A stretch of 64,000 nucleotides of DNA from contig RZZW01000013.1 in NCBI GenBank assembly GCA_009929695.1, forward strand, positions 1-64,000. Reading direction: 5' to 3'. Position 1 is the stretch's first letter. Every line of letters begins with the position of its first letter. The notes below the pieces were generated by a model that was not told the DNA's origin, ran no database searches, and saw nothing but the letters and a program-made list of their open reading frames with translations. Made by a program: the position numbers and the translations under genes. This DNA is from Clostridia bacterium (lineage in GTDB: Bacteria; Bacillota; Clostridia; Oscillospirales; Ruminococcaceae). Shown here one piece after another: positions 53,339-62,550 of the stretch.

Positions 53339-54556
53339 TTATATAGTACGATTATCAAGTGATTGTACTCCGGGAAGTACAAATACCAAAAATGATATGG
53401 TTATAATTCCTATGCCAGAAATCAAGAACCATTTTTCAACACCTATTTGTTCTGCAAAAAGACCAGAACACAATAAGCCCAAAGGCATTGCGAATGACAT
53501 TACACTTCCAAGCAAAGAAAAGACCCTCCCTAAATATTCAGGTTTAATTTTCTCTTGGAATAGGGCATTTTGCACGCCATAAAATGGAGCTGACACTCCC
53601 ATAACCATACAGCATATCGCAAAGGCAACGAAGGCATTTGGGGGAAGTATTCCCGATATAGCAACACCAATTCCCATCATAAGAACCGATGCACCAATGG
53701 TAAAAGTACGTTTCTTAAAGCCACCCCAAACGCTTAATATGACCCCTCCTACCAACATTCCAATAGCAAAGGCAATTTCCGCTATTGAAGCATGAGTAGG
53801 TGTTCCACCGAAATAGCCCATACTCATCAACGGATATAACGCACTAATCGGCATGTAAAAGAACATATATAATGCGCCAATCCAAAGCAAAGCAAACAGA
53901 CCTTTATTCTCTTTTAAGACCATGTACCCCGCCTTCATTTCCTGCATGACATTTTCTTCAATGCTACCCGGCAATGGATTAGGAATTGCAATAATCGCCA
54001 CGGAAATACAAGCTATAGCCGCACCAACAATATCAAGAAGAACGATATGATTTAGGTTCCAAACAGTATACAAGAATGCGGCGGCGGCCGGACTAATAAT
54101 TGACCCTATGGCTTGTATAGTTTGGCTATATCCCGCACACTTTGTCAGTTGATCTTCTGGCACGAGTAGTGGTGTAGCTGCATTCAATGCCGGCGAGTGA
54201 AACGCCGTTCCCATACTTCGGACAAATAAAACCCCCATGATTACCCAGATTGGTAAGTCCATATAGAGGGTAACAATTGCTAATACCCCCCCAGCCGCAG
54301 CAATAACTAAGTCAGCTCCAATCATTACTTTCTTTCGGCTATGCCGATCAACAAAAACGCCAGCAAACGGCCCTATAAGCGCTTGCGGCAAGAAACCAAT
54401 CAGTGTTGCTATGGATAGCACCATTGCAGAACCTGTTTTTGCGGTCAAGTAAAAAATAATTGACATTTGCAAAATCCCGCTGCTAATAAGAGAAAATCCT
54501 TGCCCAATCAGTATTGTAAAATAATCTTTCTTCCATGAATCTCTATTTCGTTGCAT
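53339..54556 (-). CDS. mef: Mef-like macrolide efflux MFS transporter
   Basis: 405 aa, the same length as Mef(A). Twelve membrane helices; ILQMSIIFYLTAKTGSAMVL, FVDRHSRKKVMIGADLVIAA, FHSPALNAATPLLVPEDQLT and LFQEKIKPEYLGRVFSLLGS correspond closely to Mef(A)/(E) as I remember it. ATG 54556 after GGAGGAATAACTAT; 26 upstream codons lie in the leader and are not coding. Proton-driven export of 14- and 15-membered macrolides is the family role. Expression is probably controlled by attenuation (leader peptide 54785-54808 and terminator 54610-54653). Confidence 0.88.
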   Translation of the reverse strand: MQRNRDSWKKDYFTILIGQGFSLISSGILQMSIIFYLTAKTGSAMVLSIATLIGFLPQALIGPFAGVFVDRHSRKKVMIGADLVIAAAGGVLAIVTLYMDLPIWVIMGVLFVRSMGTAFHSPALNAATPLLVPEDQLTKCAGYSQTIQAIGSIISPAAAAFLYTVWNLNHIVLLDIVGAAIACISVAIIAIPNPLPGSIEENVMQEMKAGYMVLKENKGLFALLWIGALYMFFYMPISALYPLMSMGYFGGTPTHASIAEIAFAIGMLVGGVILSVWGGFKKRTFTIGASVLMMGIGVAISGILPPNAFVAFAICCMVMGVSAPFYGVQNALFQEKIKPEYLGRVFSLLGSVMSFAMPLGLLCSGLFAEQIGVEKWFLISGIGIITISFLVFVLPGVQSLDNRTI

Positions 54557-54609
54557 ATAGTTATTCCTCCAAACATTTTTATTGCATAACTCATTGTTGT
54601 TTTTGTGCA

Positions 54610-54653
54610 ATAAAAAATGCAGGTTAACACCCACAAAAGGGCATTAATCTGCA
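54610..54653 (-). terminator. attenuator terminator upstream of mef
   Basis: Minus strand GCAGATTAATGCCC pairs with GGGTGTTAACCTGC at 13 of 14 positions (two G-U) and is followed by ATTTTTTATTG, 55 bp before the mef start. It would stop transcripts unless an upstream event prevents folding. Confidence 0.75.
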
Positions 54654-54784
54654 TCACTACAAAACGAGGCAAACCAACACTATGCAACTATACAGTCACA
54701 TAATGTTTATAAGCACGTGTTTATTCGTAGACGCAAGCGAAAAAAGCCCACAATGTGGAATAGATAGTTCTGCTTTTTATTGCC

Positions 54785-54808
54785 TTATTTGCGTACACGA
54801 ATTAACAC
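54785..54808 (-). CDS. seven-residue leader peptide of mef attenuator
   Basis: GTG start at 54808, seven bases after AAAGGAGG, reads MLIRVRK then TAA. It contains an Arg-Val-Arg triplet of the +X+ type that stalls macrolide-bound ribosomes in other leader peptides. Its coding strand (54788-54812) is largely complementary to 54714-54738, so ribosome position would change downstream folding and thereby the terminator. Function is inferred from this layout. Confidence 0.6.
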   Translation of the reverse strand: MLIRVRK

Positions 54809-54842
54809 ACGTAAGCCTCCTTTATTTATTAAAATCTAAAAT

Positions 54843-54871
54843 AGCATATCACATTTATTTTTTTATGTCAA
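54843..54871 (-). promoter_or_regulatory. SigA promoter of mef
   Basis: TTGACA (54866-54871) and TATGCT (54843-54848) with a 17-bp spacer on the minus strand, followed by the leader peptide and attenuator. Confidence 0.8.
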
Positions 54872-55065
54872 GATAGAGGAGACAGGCCCACTTCTTTGTA
54901 ACCTTAAATTTTTTGTATACCCTTAATTTGCAAAAATAGTGTTCCTATGATAGCTCTTACTATATTATATAAAACATATAAAGATACACTCTGTTCTTTT
55001 TCTGTAATAAATATTCTTAGAGTGAGAGGTTCCGGTGGGTCCACAACGAACCGCACCTCGGTTCA

Positions 55066-55108
55066 GCAAAAAAACGGAATATTCCCTTGGCGGGAAATCC
55101 GTCTTTTT
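55066..55108 (-). terminator. intrinsic terminator after the HTH gene
   Basis: Minus strand ACGGATTTCCC and GGGAATATTCCGT with a short loop, followed by TTTTTTTGC. Between it and the mef promoter (54872-55065) no gene is visible. Confidence 0.75.
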
Positions 55109-55123
55109 GCTTTGCCACAGCCA

Positions 55124-55390
55124 CTATTTTCTTAAAATAAAGCGGTTGGAAGTATTACTCCCATTCTCCCGATAGCGTAGTTCTTTTTCGATGAGCCCTG
55201 CTTTGACAAGATCATGCAGAGCACGCTTGACGGTACTGCGGGAAAGCTGCAAGTCGGAGGCAATCGTTTTTACCGCGGGCCAGCAGTCAACACCTTTCCC
55301 TGCCCGGTCACAAAGATATATATAAACAGTCCTCGCCCGATGGGGAAGCTCATCGGGCGAGGCGGCATAAATATGGTTGAAGTAGCTCAT
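55124..55390 (-). CDS. Helix-turn-helix protein of the ICE transfer region
   Basis: 88 aa from ATG 55390. Winged-helix type: ELPHRARTVYIYLCDRAGKG, CWPAVKTIASDLQLSRSTVK, RALHDLVKAGLIEKELRY. This form is found in replication-initiator-like (RepA_N) and plasmid regulatory proteins. It follows the coupling-protein gene by 11 bp, so both are probably co-transcribed. Confidence 0.8.
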   Translation of the reverse strand: MSYFNHIYAASPDELPHRARTVYIYLCDRAGKGVDCWPAVKTIASDLQLSRSTVKRALHDLVKAGLIEKELRYRENGSNTSNRFILRK

Positions 55391-55401
55391 GGGAACCTCC
55401 T

Positions 55402-57225
55402 TTACGTTTTAAGCACGTTACGGCGGCGCATGGTATTTTCAGACGGTTCTGCCACCGGAGTATGAAGGGTCCCTGTTCCGGTGGTTGGCTCCGATATCTC
55501 CCCGGTTTCTTCGTCCACCATAAGGCAGGCCGTGTGCTTGCGGACAATATTTTCTTCCAGCATCTGCTTATCGGCGTAGACCACCTTTCGGTGTGCCTTT
55601 TCCTCCACAGTATAAAGGCCATCAAAGCGGATGCCCCAATCAAGGAACAGCCGCAGTTTTGTTCTCATGGGATGGGTGCCGGTTTTCATCACGACAAAGC
55701 CACCCTTTGGAATGGATTTGAGTTCATCCGGCGTCATGAGAGGGCGCTCCATCATCTGCAAGGATTGGCTGGGGTCATTCTTTCCACGGCTTACGCTGCC
55801 GCTCATGACGGTGCGGCTGCCCAATGCCTTACTCAGCACTTCGGCGGTCTGGCTGTTGGGAGCGAATCCACCGAAGATGGTGTCCTGGCAGTTGTCCACG
55901 ATGATTTCCGAACCCTCTTTGCCGTAATTCTTTTCGAGCTGACCGAAGGACTGGATGATCGGTACCATCGCAAGCCGGCGTGAGCGGCTGGCCGAAAAAA
56001 TTAGCTCCAGTGATTCGATGGCTGGAAGCGTTCCGAGCTCATCGCAGTAGAACATCACACGGTTTTTCAGCTTGCCTCCGTTCTCATCCGCAACGGCAAG
56101 TATCTCCCGGTAGAGCTGCTGGATCATAAGGCTGACCATAAAATACTTGGTCAAATCTTCTTCGGGAAGTACGATAAACAGAGCGGATTTTTCATTACAG
56201 AATTTCTCCGCATCAATGGCTGTTTCAAAACACAGAATCTGTTCCATTTCGGAATCGAGAAAAGCATTCAAACGGGATAGCACAGTAGACAGCACCGATG
56301 CCATGGCTTGCTCTGCGGAGTTTAGAGCTGCTCCTGCAAACCAGCGGGCCTTGTGGTCGGAGGGCAGTTTGTCCATTAAAAGCTGGAACTGGCTTTTCCC
56401 CTTTACCTTGCTGGGAGCCAGCAAGTCCTGAACCAATTTGAACACGCTGATGATATGGCGGCAGTCCACCCTTTTTCCATCTATCTCAGTAGGAGGAAGA
56501 TACTCGGCAATCAGCAGAATCACTGAGGAGAGGAGCCCTTCAGCGGCATCGTAAAAAAACTGATTCTGTCCGTAATTTTCACTGCTGGCGTTGATGATGG
56601 TTTTGGAGATAATCTTGGCATATTTTTCTGCTTTCGCCTTTGCCACAAGGTTGTTTTCATCGGCAAGGTATTGATCCATGTAGGTGTTCACCAGATGGAG
56701 CATATTGTTGCCGTCCGAGCGGGTGGGGTTTCGAAGATCAATGACCGCCACATGGTACCCGTAGTAATCGCGGGCGATGGTTCCATAGTTTCTATACAGA
56801 TCGCCCTTGGTGTCGGTCGACAAAAAACTCATTCCGGAGGCACAGGCGTATTCCAGGTTGGGGTATAAAAAATATGCGGTTTTCCCGACACCGGACGCAC
56901 CGATCATGAGGCAGTGGACATCGTCAGTGTCCACCATCGCCGTAACCTTGTTTTTCGCACCTACGCATCCGAGAATGATTCCCTGCTCGGCGGCAGTGGG
57001 AAGACATTGGCCCTGCCTCCACAGCTCCGGCTGAAAGGGGATGTGCTGATAGGTATTTTTGATTTCCTGTTTTGATGCGAACCGTGCCGTACCATGCTGG
57101 CCGTCACCTACCGTGCGGGACTTGATTCCGTTTAGGGTATAATAGTGAGCCAAAAGGGAAAGGCCGCCGATGACGAAAAACATCACGGCGGCCGCTGCAA
57201 TTAAAATATAGACTTGAGACGGCAT
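55402..57225 (-). CDS. VirD4/TraG-type conjugation coupling protein
   Basis: 607 aa. Two N-terminal membrane segments (about 5-25), GTARFASKQEI, Walker A MIGASGVGKTAYFLYPN at about 107-123, a DTKGDLYRNYG strand and VMFYCDELGTLPAIE as Walker B. Hexameric ATPase that brings the relaxase-DNA complex to the type IV secretion channel at the membrane. ATG 57225 after AAGGAGGATACTATA. Length is typical of T4CPs in clostridial ICEs. Confidence 0.93.
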   Translation of the reverse strand: MPSQVYILIAAAAVMFFVIGGLSLLAHYYTLNGIKSRTVGDGQHGTARFASKQEIKNTYQHIPFQPELWRQGQCLPTAAEQGIILGCVGAKNKVTAMVDTDDVHCLMIGASGVGKTAYFLYPNLEYACASGMSFLSTDTKGDLYRNYGTIARDYYGYHVAVIDLRNPTRSDGNNMLHLVNTYMDQYLADENNLVAKAKAEKYAKIISKTIINASSENYGQNQFFYDAAEGLLSSVILLIAEYLPPTEIDGKRVDCRHIISVFKLVQDLLAPSKVKGKSQFQLLMDKLPSDHKARWFAGAALNSAEQAMASVLSTVLSRLNAFLDSEMEQILCFETAIDAEKFCNEKSALFIVLPEEDLTKYFMVSLMIQQLYREILAVADENGGKLKNRVMFYCDELGTLPAIESLELIFSASRSRRLAMVPIIQSFGQLEKNYGKEGSEIIVDNCQDTIFGGFAPNSQTAEVLSKALGSRTVMSGSVSRGKNDPSQSLQMMERPLMTPDELKSIPKGGFVVMKTGTHPMRTKLRLFLDWGIRFDGLYTVEEKAHRKVVYADKQMLEENIVRKHTACLMVDEETGEISEPTTGTGTLHTPVAEPSENTMRRRNVLKT

Positions 57226-57292
57226 TATAGTATCCTCCTTCTTCTGAATTCATTTAGAATGTCAGAAGCGGGGATGGCGTTATTGCCGGGGG

Positions 57293-58711
57293 CTACATAG
57301 ACAGTTTCATTTCCTGGGCCTGCTCCATCTTTTGCCGGTGTTTCTCCAGCAGGATTGCGCATTTGAGACCGTGGGCGGCAATGTGTTCATAGCACTCTGC
57401 CAACTTTTCCTTTTCACCGGCGGTCATTACACGCTCAAAGTCTCGCAGAGCCATGATGTCGGACTCCAGTAAATCCAGCCGTGTTTTCAGGTGCCCTCGA
57501 TTTTCATAAGTCCTGAAACCACTATGCAGACGGCTTTGCACCGCGGAAATATCCCGGCTGTGATCCATCTGCCGGTACTCCCTCGCAGCAGCAGCTACGG
57601 AGAGGCGGCACATTTCCCTAAGACATTCATCTGCCTCTGAAAATTGTCCCCAATGCAGATAGGATCGAGCTTTCACGAGCAGAGCCGACAGGGTGTTAGC
57701 GGAACAGTTGGATTTCACAGTCATTGCCGTTTCGGTAAGCTCCCGGCAGATTTCATCCCGAATTAAATGCTGGGGATGTTCCTCGGCAGGGATTGCCGGT
57801 AGTCCGTTATTTGCCTTGATATCCTCGTTCCAGTCCTTGTGTATAGACAAATCCCTATCACATGAGACACCCTTTTCTAAAAGCAGATCGTGATATTTCT
57901 CCGAGGCCTCGATCCCCGCCTCGTCATGATCCAGACACAGGACTACATGGTTTAGGTTTGGATGCAGTTCCAGCATCTTCAGCATGGCATATTCGGAAAC
58001 ACCGCAGAGTGCCACATAGCTGTGGTTCTGCCAGTCCTTGGGATGCAGGGTGATGTAAGACAGCAAGTCGATGGGAGCCTCAAACACATAGAGGCTGTTG
58101 CTTATGCCGATGTGGTGGAAGCTGTATGCCGGATCGCAGCTATCCACATTCCCCTTGAAGCCGGTTCCCTCGGTATAGAGCCCTCGTTTATGGGCATGGT
58201 GGGGAACTCCGTTTTCATCGTATCCCACAAAGACCGCATTATGGTATTCTTTCATGCCATCCTTGGATTTTTCGCAGCTCTCATACAGGAGCTTTGCTCT
58301 GGCAAAGAAACTGACCACCTCACGGTCGATGTGCCGGGTTTTAGTAAGGTAGGCATAGACACGGCGCATATCGCTGTGGGGATTCGGAAGGGAAAAGGGC
58401 TGTTTCGGCTCCTGTTTCTTTTGCGAGGCGGGCCTGTAGACTTCGCCCTGCTCACCGCCCAGCAGCATGGTCACCGCTTCAGGGAAAGACAGTCCATAGA
58501 ACTGCCGCACGAAGTCAATGGCATACCCGCCGCTCTCTGCGGAGTGATCGTACCACTCGTTTCCCCGGACGGTGATGCTTCGGTCGGATGCCAGCCGCTT
58601 ATCCCGGCCGCTGGGAATCAGCTTCTCACCGCGCCGCTGAAGAAAGTCCACAAGGTCCACGTTGTTGGCACGGTATTTTTGGTCATCCGAAAAATGCACA
58701 TATACACCCAT
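57293..58711 (-). CDS. DUF3991/toprim-domain protein (primase-like) of the ICE
   Basis: 472 aa. Begins with a zinc-finger-less primase-like segment (NVDLVDFLQRRGEKLIPSGR, NEWYDHSAESGGYAIDFV), then a toprim fold with LYVFEAPIDLLSYITLHP and VVLCLDHDEAGIEASEKYH, the Glu and Asp-x-Asp that hold Mg2+. Such proteins accompany relaxase genes and may prime DNA after transfer. ATG 58711 after AGGAGGTGGACC. Confidence 0.85.
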   Translation of the reverse strand: MGVYVHFSDDQKYRANNVDLVDFLQRRGEKLIPSGRDKRLASDRSITVRGNEWYDHSAESGGYAIDFVRQFYGLSFPEAVTMLLGGEQGEVYRPASQKKQEPKQPFSLPNPHSDMRRVYAYLTKTRHIDREVVSFFARAKLLYESCEKSKDGMKEYHNAVFVGYDENGVPHHAHKRGLYTEGTGFKGNVDSCDPAYSFHHIGISNSLYVFEAPIDLLSYITLHPKDWQNHSYVALCGVSEYAMLKMLELHPNLNHVVLCLDHDEAGIEASEKYHDLLLEKGVSCDRDLSIHKDWNEDIKANNGLPAIPAEEHPQHLIRDEICRELTETAMTVKSNCSANTLSALLVKARSYLHWGQFSEADECLREMCRLSVAAAAREYRQMDHSRDISAVQSRLHSGFRTYENRGHLKTRLDLLESDIMALRDFERVMTAGEKEKLAECYEHIAAHGLKCAILLEKHRQKMEQAQEMKLSM

Positions 58712-58721
58712 GGTCCACCTC

Positions 58722-58841
58722 CTATTTATGGCGAGTGCCGATTCTATGAAAAAAAGCCGCCCATTTTACAGGACGGCAATGGCTCCTAAGCGATTTCTCC
58801 TTGATAGGCGGCAGCTCGATTTTCTTTTTCTGTTTTTTCAC
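58722..58841 (-). CDS. small basic protein between relaxase and toprim genes
   Basis: 39 aa from GTG 58841, with TTGGAGGATAACC as ribosome site; reads KKQKKKIELPPIKEKSL and CRPVKWAAFFHRIGTRHK. Lies 16 bp after the relaxase stop and 10 bp before the toprim gene start. Very Lys/Arg-rich. Not recognised; coding is plausible from its spacing and ribosome site. Confidence 0.4.
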   Translation of the reverse strand: MKKQKKKIELPPIKEKSLRSHCRPVKWAAFFHRIGTRHK

Positions 58842-58857
58842 GGTTATCCTCCAATCG

Positions 58858-61734
58858 TTATAATGACATGGTCTGTTCGTGGTCATCCCTCGCATGGCCC
58901 TGCGCCTGCTTTTTCTCACCGAGCTTGCGGAGGAGCTTACGGTCGGCTCGCTGGCCGGGCGGTTTCAGCGGCGGGGTGTTGTCTGCAAAAACACGACTCA
59001 TGTGATGCAGGAGCCGTGTTCCCGCCAGCAGGACGGAGGGGTCTTTGAAACTGTCCATATGGTCGAGGAAAAATTGGGCGTAAATGTTGCCCTGTGCTGC
59101 CGAGAGGGTAAACCATCGGACAGCGGCATCCTTGTCCTTTGGGATATCCTTTCCCATCAGATACAGCTTGCCGAGGGTGTACTGCGCATATTGATTTCCC
59201 TGTTCAGCGGCAGCCGTCAGTAATTGCAGGGAGGTCTGTATATCCTTGGGTGCATCCTCGCCCATGAGATAAATCTTGCCCAGCCGGTACTGTGCGAACT
59301 GGTTTCCCTGACCGGCAGACCGTTTCAGGTATTCCATGGCTTTCGGGATATCCCTCGGAATATCTTCCCCTTTGAGGTAGAGGACGCCGAGGGCATATTC
59401 GGCAAATTGGTTCTTTCTGTCGGCGGCAAAGGTCAGCCAGCGAATGGCGGACTCCACATCCTTCAGTACGCCCTCACCGCCGAGATACAGCTTGCCGAGC
59501 CGGTATGCGGCACAGTCATTGTCCTGTCCTGCAGACAGGGTATAGAGTCTTATCGCCTCTGCAATATTCTGCGGAACATGCTGTCCCTTTTCATAGAGCT
59601 TGCCGAGAAAATATGCGGCATAGGGATTCTCTGCCTCCACCGCTTTTCTGAGATAACCGAGGGCTTTCTCCACATCCTGCGGTGGTGTTTTTTCATCGGA
59701 GAGGATGAGTTTGGCAAGCTGATAGCAGGCAAAGGGGTTCCCCACGGATGCCGCCTTATCAAAGTATTCCTTTGCTCTGGCTTCATCCTTGTCTGTACCT
59801 ATGCCGTTTAGAAGCATCCAGCCCAAACGGTACTGGAGCTTATCGTCATGGCCCTGTTCCTCCATGGAAACAAAACCGAGAAAGGCTTCCTTGAAGCGGC
59901 GGTCAGAGTCCTGCTGATTTTTTACACAGCCGATTCCGTCCCGCAGCATTTTGCCAAGCTCAAAACTGGCATAGGGGAAGCTCTGGTCTGCGGAGCGGGT
60001 ATAAAGGGCAAATGCGGTTTCATATTCCTGAGCCACACCCTTGCCATGGTAATACAGACCGCCGAGGGAATACTGTGCGTACGTATAATTCTCATCTGCG
60101 GACAGGGTGAGCCAATCGACCGCTTGCAGATAGTCCTGTTCCGTGCCAATCCCTGCGGCATACATTTTTCCTATGCGGTACTCGGTGTATTTCCACGCTT
60201 TTTCTTCCTCGGCCCCATGGAAAACAGCAAGAGCCTTTTCGTACCAACGATAGGCTTCCTCGGCATCCGCTTCGCAGCCAAGACCATCGGCGGCCATTCT
60301 GCCAAGATCGTACAGGGCAAGAGGATTATCCGCCTCCGCTTCTGCGAGGAAGAGTTCACGGGCTTTTTCAAAATCCTGCGGGATTCCGGTATCCTCATTA
60401 CCGTACAAATATTGCTTTGCCTGCTTGTAGCTATCCGTCCACCACGAGTCGGAGGATTCCTTATCGGCAGAGGCTTCATCGCTGGAGGGCCGCCCTCCGG
60501 AAACATCTATCGGTTCCTGATCTTCTTCATCCGCCATGTCAGAGAGGGGCATCTCCAGATCGTTGTCCGGCTCCGGCAGGGCTGTTTCCACGGATGCCGG
60601 TTCCTCAAAGGTCATGCTCCCTATCAGCAGGGCTTCTTGGATGACCATGTTGCGGATGGGCTTAAAATCATCACAGCGGGAAAGAGGCGGCGGCTCGGAT
60701 GGGGTTTCTATGTAGATGGATTCGATTCGGCCCCTGGCGTCCCACCACAGACGGTAGGCTTTCGAGACACGGCTGTCCTGTGCCAGCTCATCCACAATTT
60801 CGTCCACGATATTTTTCAGGTCTGGCTTGAGGTAGCCGTACTGTTTTTTGCCACCGACCGTTTGCAGTCGCTCGGCAAGGAGTGTGAGGAGCTGCTCTAT
60901 GCGGCTGCTTTGTAAAACGCCGCCTTTCATCTGACGGATCATCTCCCGCATGGACTCGGCCGCCTGTTTCTTGAGGTCGTCCCGCCGCTGTGTCTTTTCT
61001 CCATAAAGCGGTATAAGCTCCTCACGGAAAATCTCATTTGCCAGAGAGGACTTCATTTTTTTAATGCCCTGTTTGGTGAGATAGCCCTCTCCCTGGTCGG
61101 TGCTATAGCAGACCATGTGGATGTGGGGATGGTGAGACTCGTTGTGGAAAGCGGCGTACCATTTGAGGTGGTCCGGATGGATTTTTAGGTTCTCCGCAAT
61201 CTCCACAGCCTTTTCGGAAAGCAGAGCCTTCCATGCAAGTGCATTGTCATATCCCATCTGTGCGGCATCCTCACGGCGTAGGGAAATAATCGGAGTCCAC
61301 ACATTTCCGGTGTGGCCGGCTACTTCATCAGCGACCTGTGATAAAACCAGCGCCTCGTCACCCGCGGTGAATAAGCCATGGCTGTCAAACTTTTCGACAC
61401 GGGGACGGTTTGCAATGTAGTCCAGATATTTCTCCCGGCTGCTGATTTTATCAAGATGCTGTTCCAATGCAATGGTGATGAATTCAGAGGCATTTCCTCG
61501 GTTGGGATTTTCGAGGTAATCCTCATATTCAAATAGTTCCTTGGCATCGGGAAACTCCCGGAGTATCTGTGCAATCAAATCCTTTTGTTTTTTGGTGGAG
61601 TGCCAGAGCTTATGACCGCTTTCCATTTTTTCTACGCCGTCGCGGGTGGCGATGTATTTGACGAGGTTACTTAAATGGGCGGCAGTCTTTTCCCCGCCTT
61701 TGAGGTAGGGGCACTTGAGAATGATGCGGGCCAT
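58858..61734 (-). CDS. MobP-type relaxase with C-terminal Sel1 repeats
   Basis: 958 aa. N-terminal relaxase of the MobP3/MobL kind: ILKCPYLKGGEKTAAHLSNL, VKYIATRDGVEK, GNVWTPIISLRREDA and the metal-binding HNESHHPHIHMVCYS at about 210-224. It nicks oriT and stays bound to the strand. From about 470 to 905 there are some 11-12 Sel1-like repeats (pattern AxYxLGxLYLxGxxVxxD), an uncommonly large protein-binding solenoid for a relaxase. C-terminal basic tail. Start ATG 61734 overlaps the preceding stop by one base. Confidence 0.88.
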   Translation of the reverse strand: MARIILKCPYLKGGEKTAAHLSNLVKYIATRDGVEKMESGHKLWHSTKKQKDLIAQILREFPDAKELFEYEDYLENPNRGNASEFITIALEQHLDKISSREKYLDYIANRPRVEKFDSHGLFTAGDEALVLSQVADEVAGHTGNVWTPIISLRREDAAQMGYDNALAWKALLSEKAVEIAENLKIHPDHLKWYAAFHNESHHPHIHMVCYSTDQGEGYLTKQGIKKMKSSLANEIFREELIPLYGEKTQRRDDLKKQAAESMREMIRQMKGGVLQSSRIEQLLTLLAERLQTVGGKKQYGYLKPDLKNIVDEIVDELAQDSRVSKAYRLWWDARGRIESIYIETPSEPPPLSRCDDFKPIRNMVIQEALLIGSMTFEEPASVETALPEPDNDLEMPLSDMADEEDQEPIDVSGGRPSSDEASADKESSDSWWTDSYKQAKQYLYGNEDTGIPQDFEKARELFLAEAEADNPLALYDLGRMAADGLGCEADAEEAYRWYEKALAVFHGAEEEKAWKYTEYRIGKMYAAGIGTEQDYLQAVDWLTLSADENYTYAQYSLGGLYYHGKGVAQEYETAFALYTRSADQSFPYASFELGKMLRDGIGCVKNQQDSDRRFKEAFLGFVSMEEQGHDDKLQYRLGWMLLNGIGTDKDEARAKEYFDKAASVGNPFACYQLAKLILSDEKTPPQDVEKALGYLRKAVEAENPYAAYFLGKLYEKGQHVPQNIAEAIRLYTLSAGQDNDCAAYRLGKLYLGGEGVLKDVESAIRWLTFAADRKNQFAEYALGVLYLKGEDIPRDIPKAMEYLKRSAGQGNQFAQYRLGKIYLMGEDAPKDIQTSLQLLTAAAEQGNQYAQYTLGKLYLMGKDIPKDKDAAVRWFTLSAAQGNIYAQFFLDHMDSFKDPSVLLAGTRLLHHMSRVFADNTPPLKPPGQRADRKLLRKLGEKKQAQGHARDDHEQTMSL

Positions 61735-62150
61735 TATTCTTCCGCCTCAGGGCTGCTTTGGAAATCCACCGCATCGTCCAGACGGATTTTTCCTCTGGTC
61801 CGTTTTACCTCGGCAACACACCGACCACGGAGCCGGTGCAGTTCCTCATCGGTAATATCCAGCGTAGTTGCCAGCAGATGCATCATCATGCTGATTTCCA
61901 CAGAAAGCCGAAACAGATTGTTTGCCACCCGGTTCTCGGTCTTTTGCAATGTGCCCTGGATAGATGCAAGCAAAGCCTTGGAGAGATAGGAGGAGATGTC
62001 CTCCGTCCCAAGGTAGCCCATGTAAAAGCTGAGTGCCTTTTCAATAAACTCGCTGCGGCTCTTGCAGTTATCCTTTGGCAGCCATCCATCCAGCCGTTCC
62101 ATAGTTTCGGGGTACAGCCAAACTGCCGTCCGTTCCTTATTATTTTTCAT
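61734..62150 (-). CDS. Ribbon-helix-helix relaxosome accessory protein (MobC-like)
   Basis: 138 aa from ATG 62150. KERTAVWLYPETMERLDGWL and CKSRSEFIEKALSFYMGYLG form an RHH DNA-binding fold in the first 50 residues; the rest is helical. Stop and relaxase start overlap (TAATG). Likely binds the repeated GGTGGTCGGA sites just upstream and helps the relaxase at oriT. Confidence 0.82.
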   Translation of the reverse strand: MKNNKERTAVWLYPETMERLDGWLPKDNCKSRSEFIEKALSFYMGYLGTEDISSYLSKALLASIQGTLQKTENRVANNLFRLSVEISMMMHLLATTLDITDEELHRLRGRCVAEVKRTRGKIRLDDAVDFQSSPEAEE

Positions 62151-62155
62151 GTGAA

Positions 62156-62345
62156 ATCCGACCTTTCTTGGGTGTCCACCTATGAGGTGACCGTGTAAAT
62201 TCCTTTGTTTCCTTACGTTTTCGTAGATTCCGACCACCTTGGCTGTGACAAAACCGCAATCCGACCACCTCATGTGGAAGTGCGAAAAACGCCCAGCACT
62301 GCTGGGCGAAGTGGTTGGCGGGGGGGCGCTTGCGACCACCCGCCT
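62156..62345. other. iterated GGTGGTCGGA sites and hairpin: candidate oriT/operator
   Basis: On the minus strand GGTGGTCGGA occurs at about 62230-62239 and 62259-62268, with variants GGTCGGATT near 62157 and GGTGGTCGC near 62330. A CACCTatgAGGTG inverted repeat lies at 62177-62189 and a perfect gcccagca/tgctgggc hairpin at about 62291-62307. The 400-bp stretch 62151-62550 upstream of the RHH-relaxase pair has no gene and is the best place for the origin of transfer; the nick site cannot be seen. Confidence 0.5.
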
Positions 62346-62550
62346 TTATCCTGCTCTTTTTTCGACCGTAGAGGATGCATGAGATTTCTGTATGCTTGGC
62401 TGGGTAGCGGTTTTCTGACAGCTCCGCACAAAGCCCTCAAAATCGGTTTTAGTCGGTGCTGTGGGTAAACCTGTCACCCAGCCCTGCAAAAGCCCACACA
62501 GGAGCGGACAGGGGGCAACGCCGGGGGACGGGGGTGTGAGGCATGTTCTC

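Noticed and set aside
59848-60915. 355-codon plus-strand frame opposite the relaxase
   Set aside because: Shadow of the Sel1-repeat coding region.
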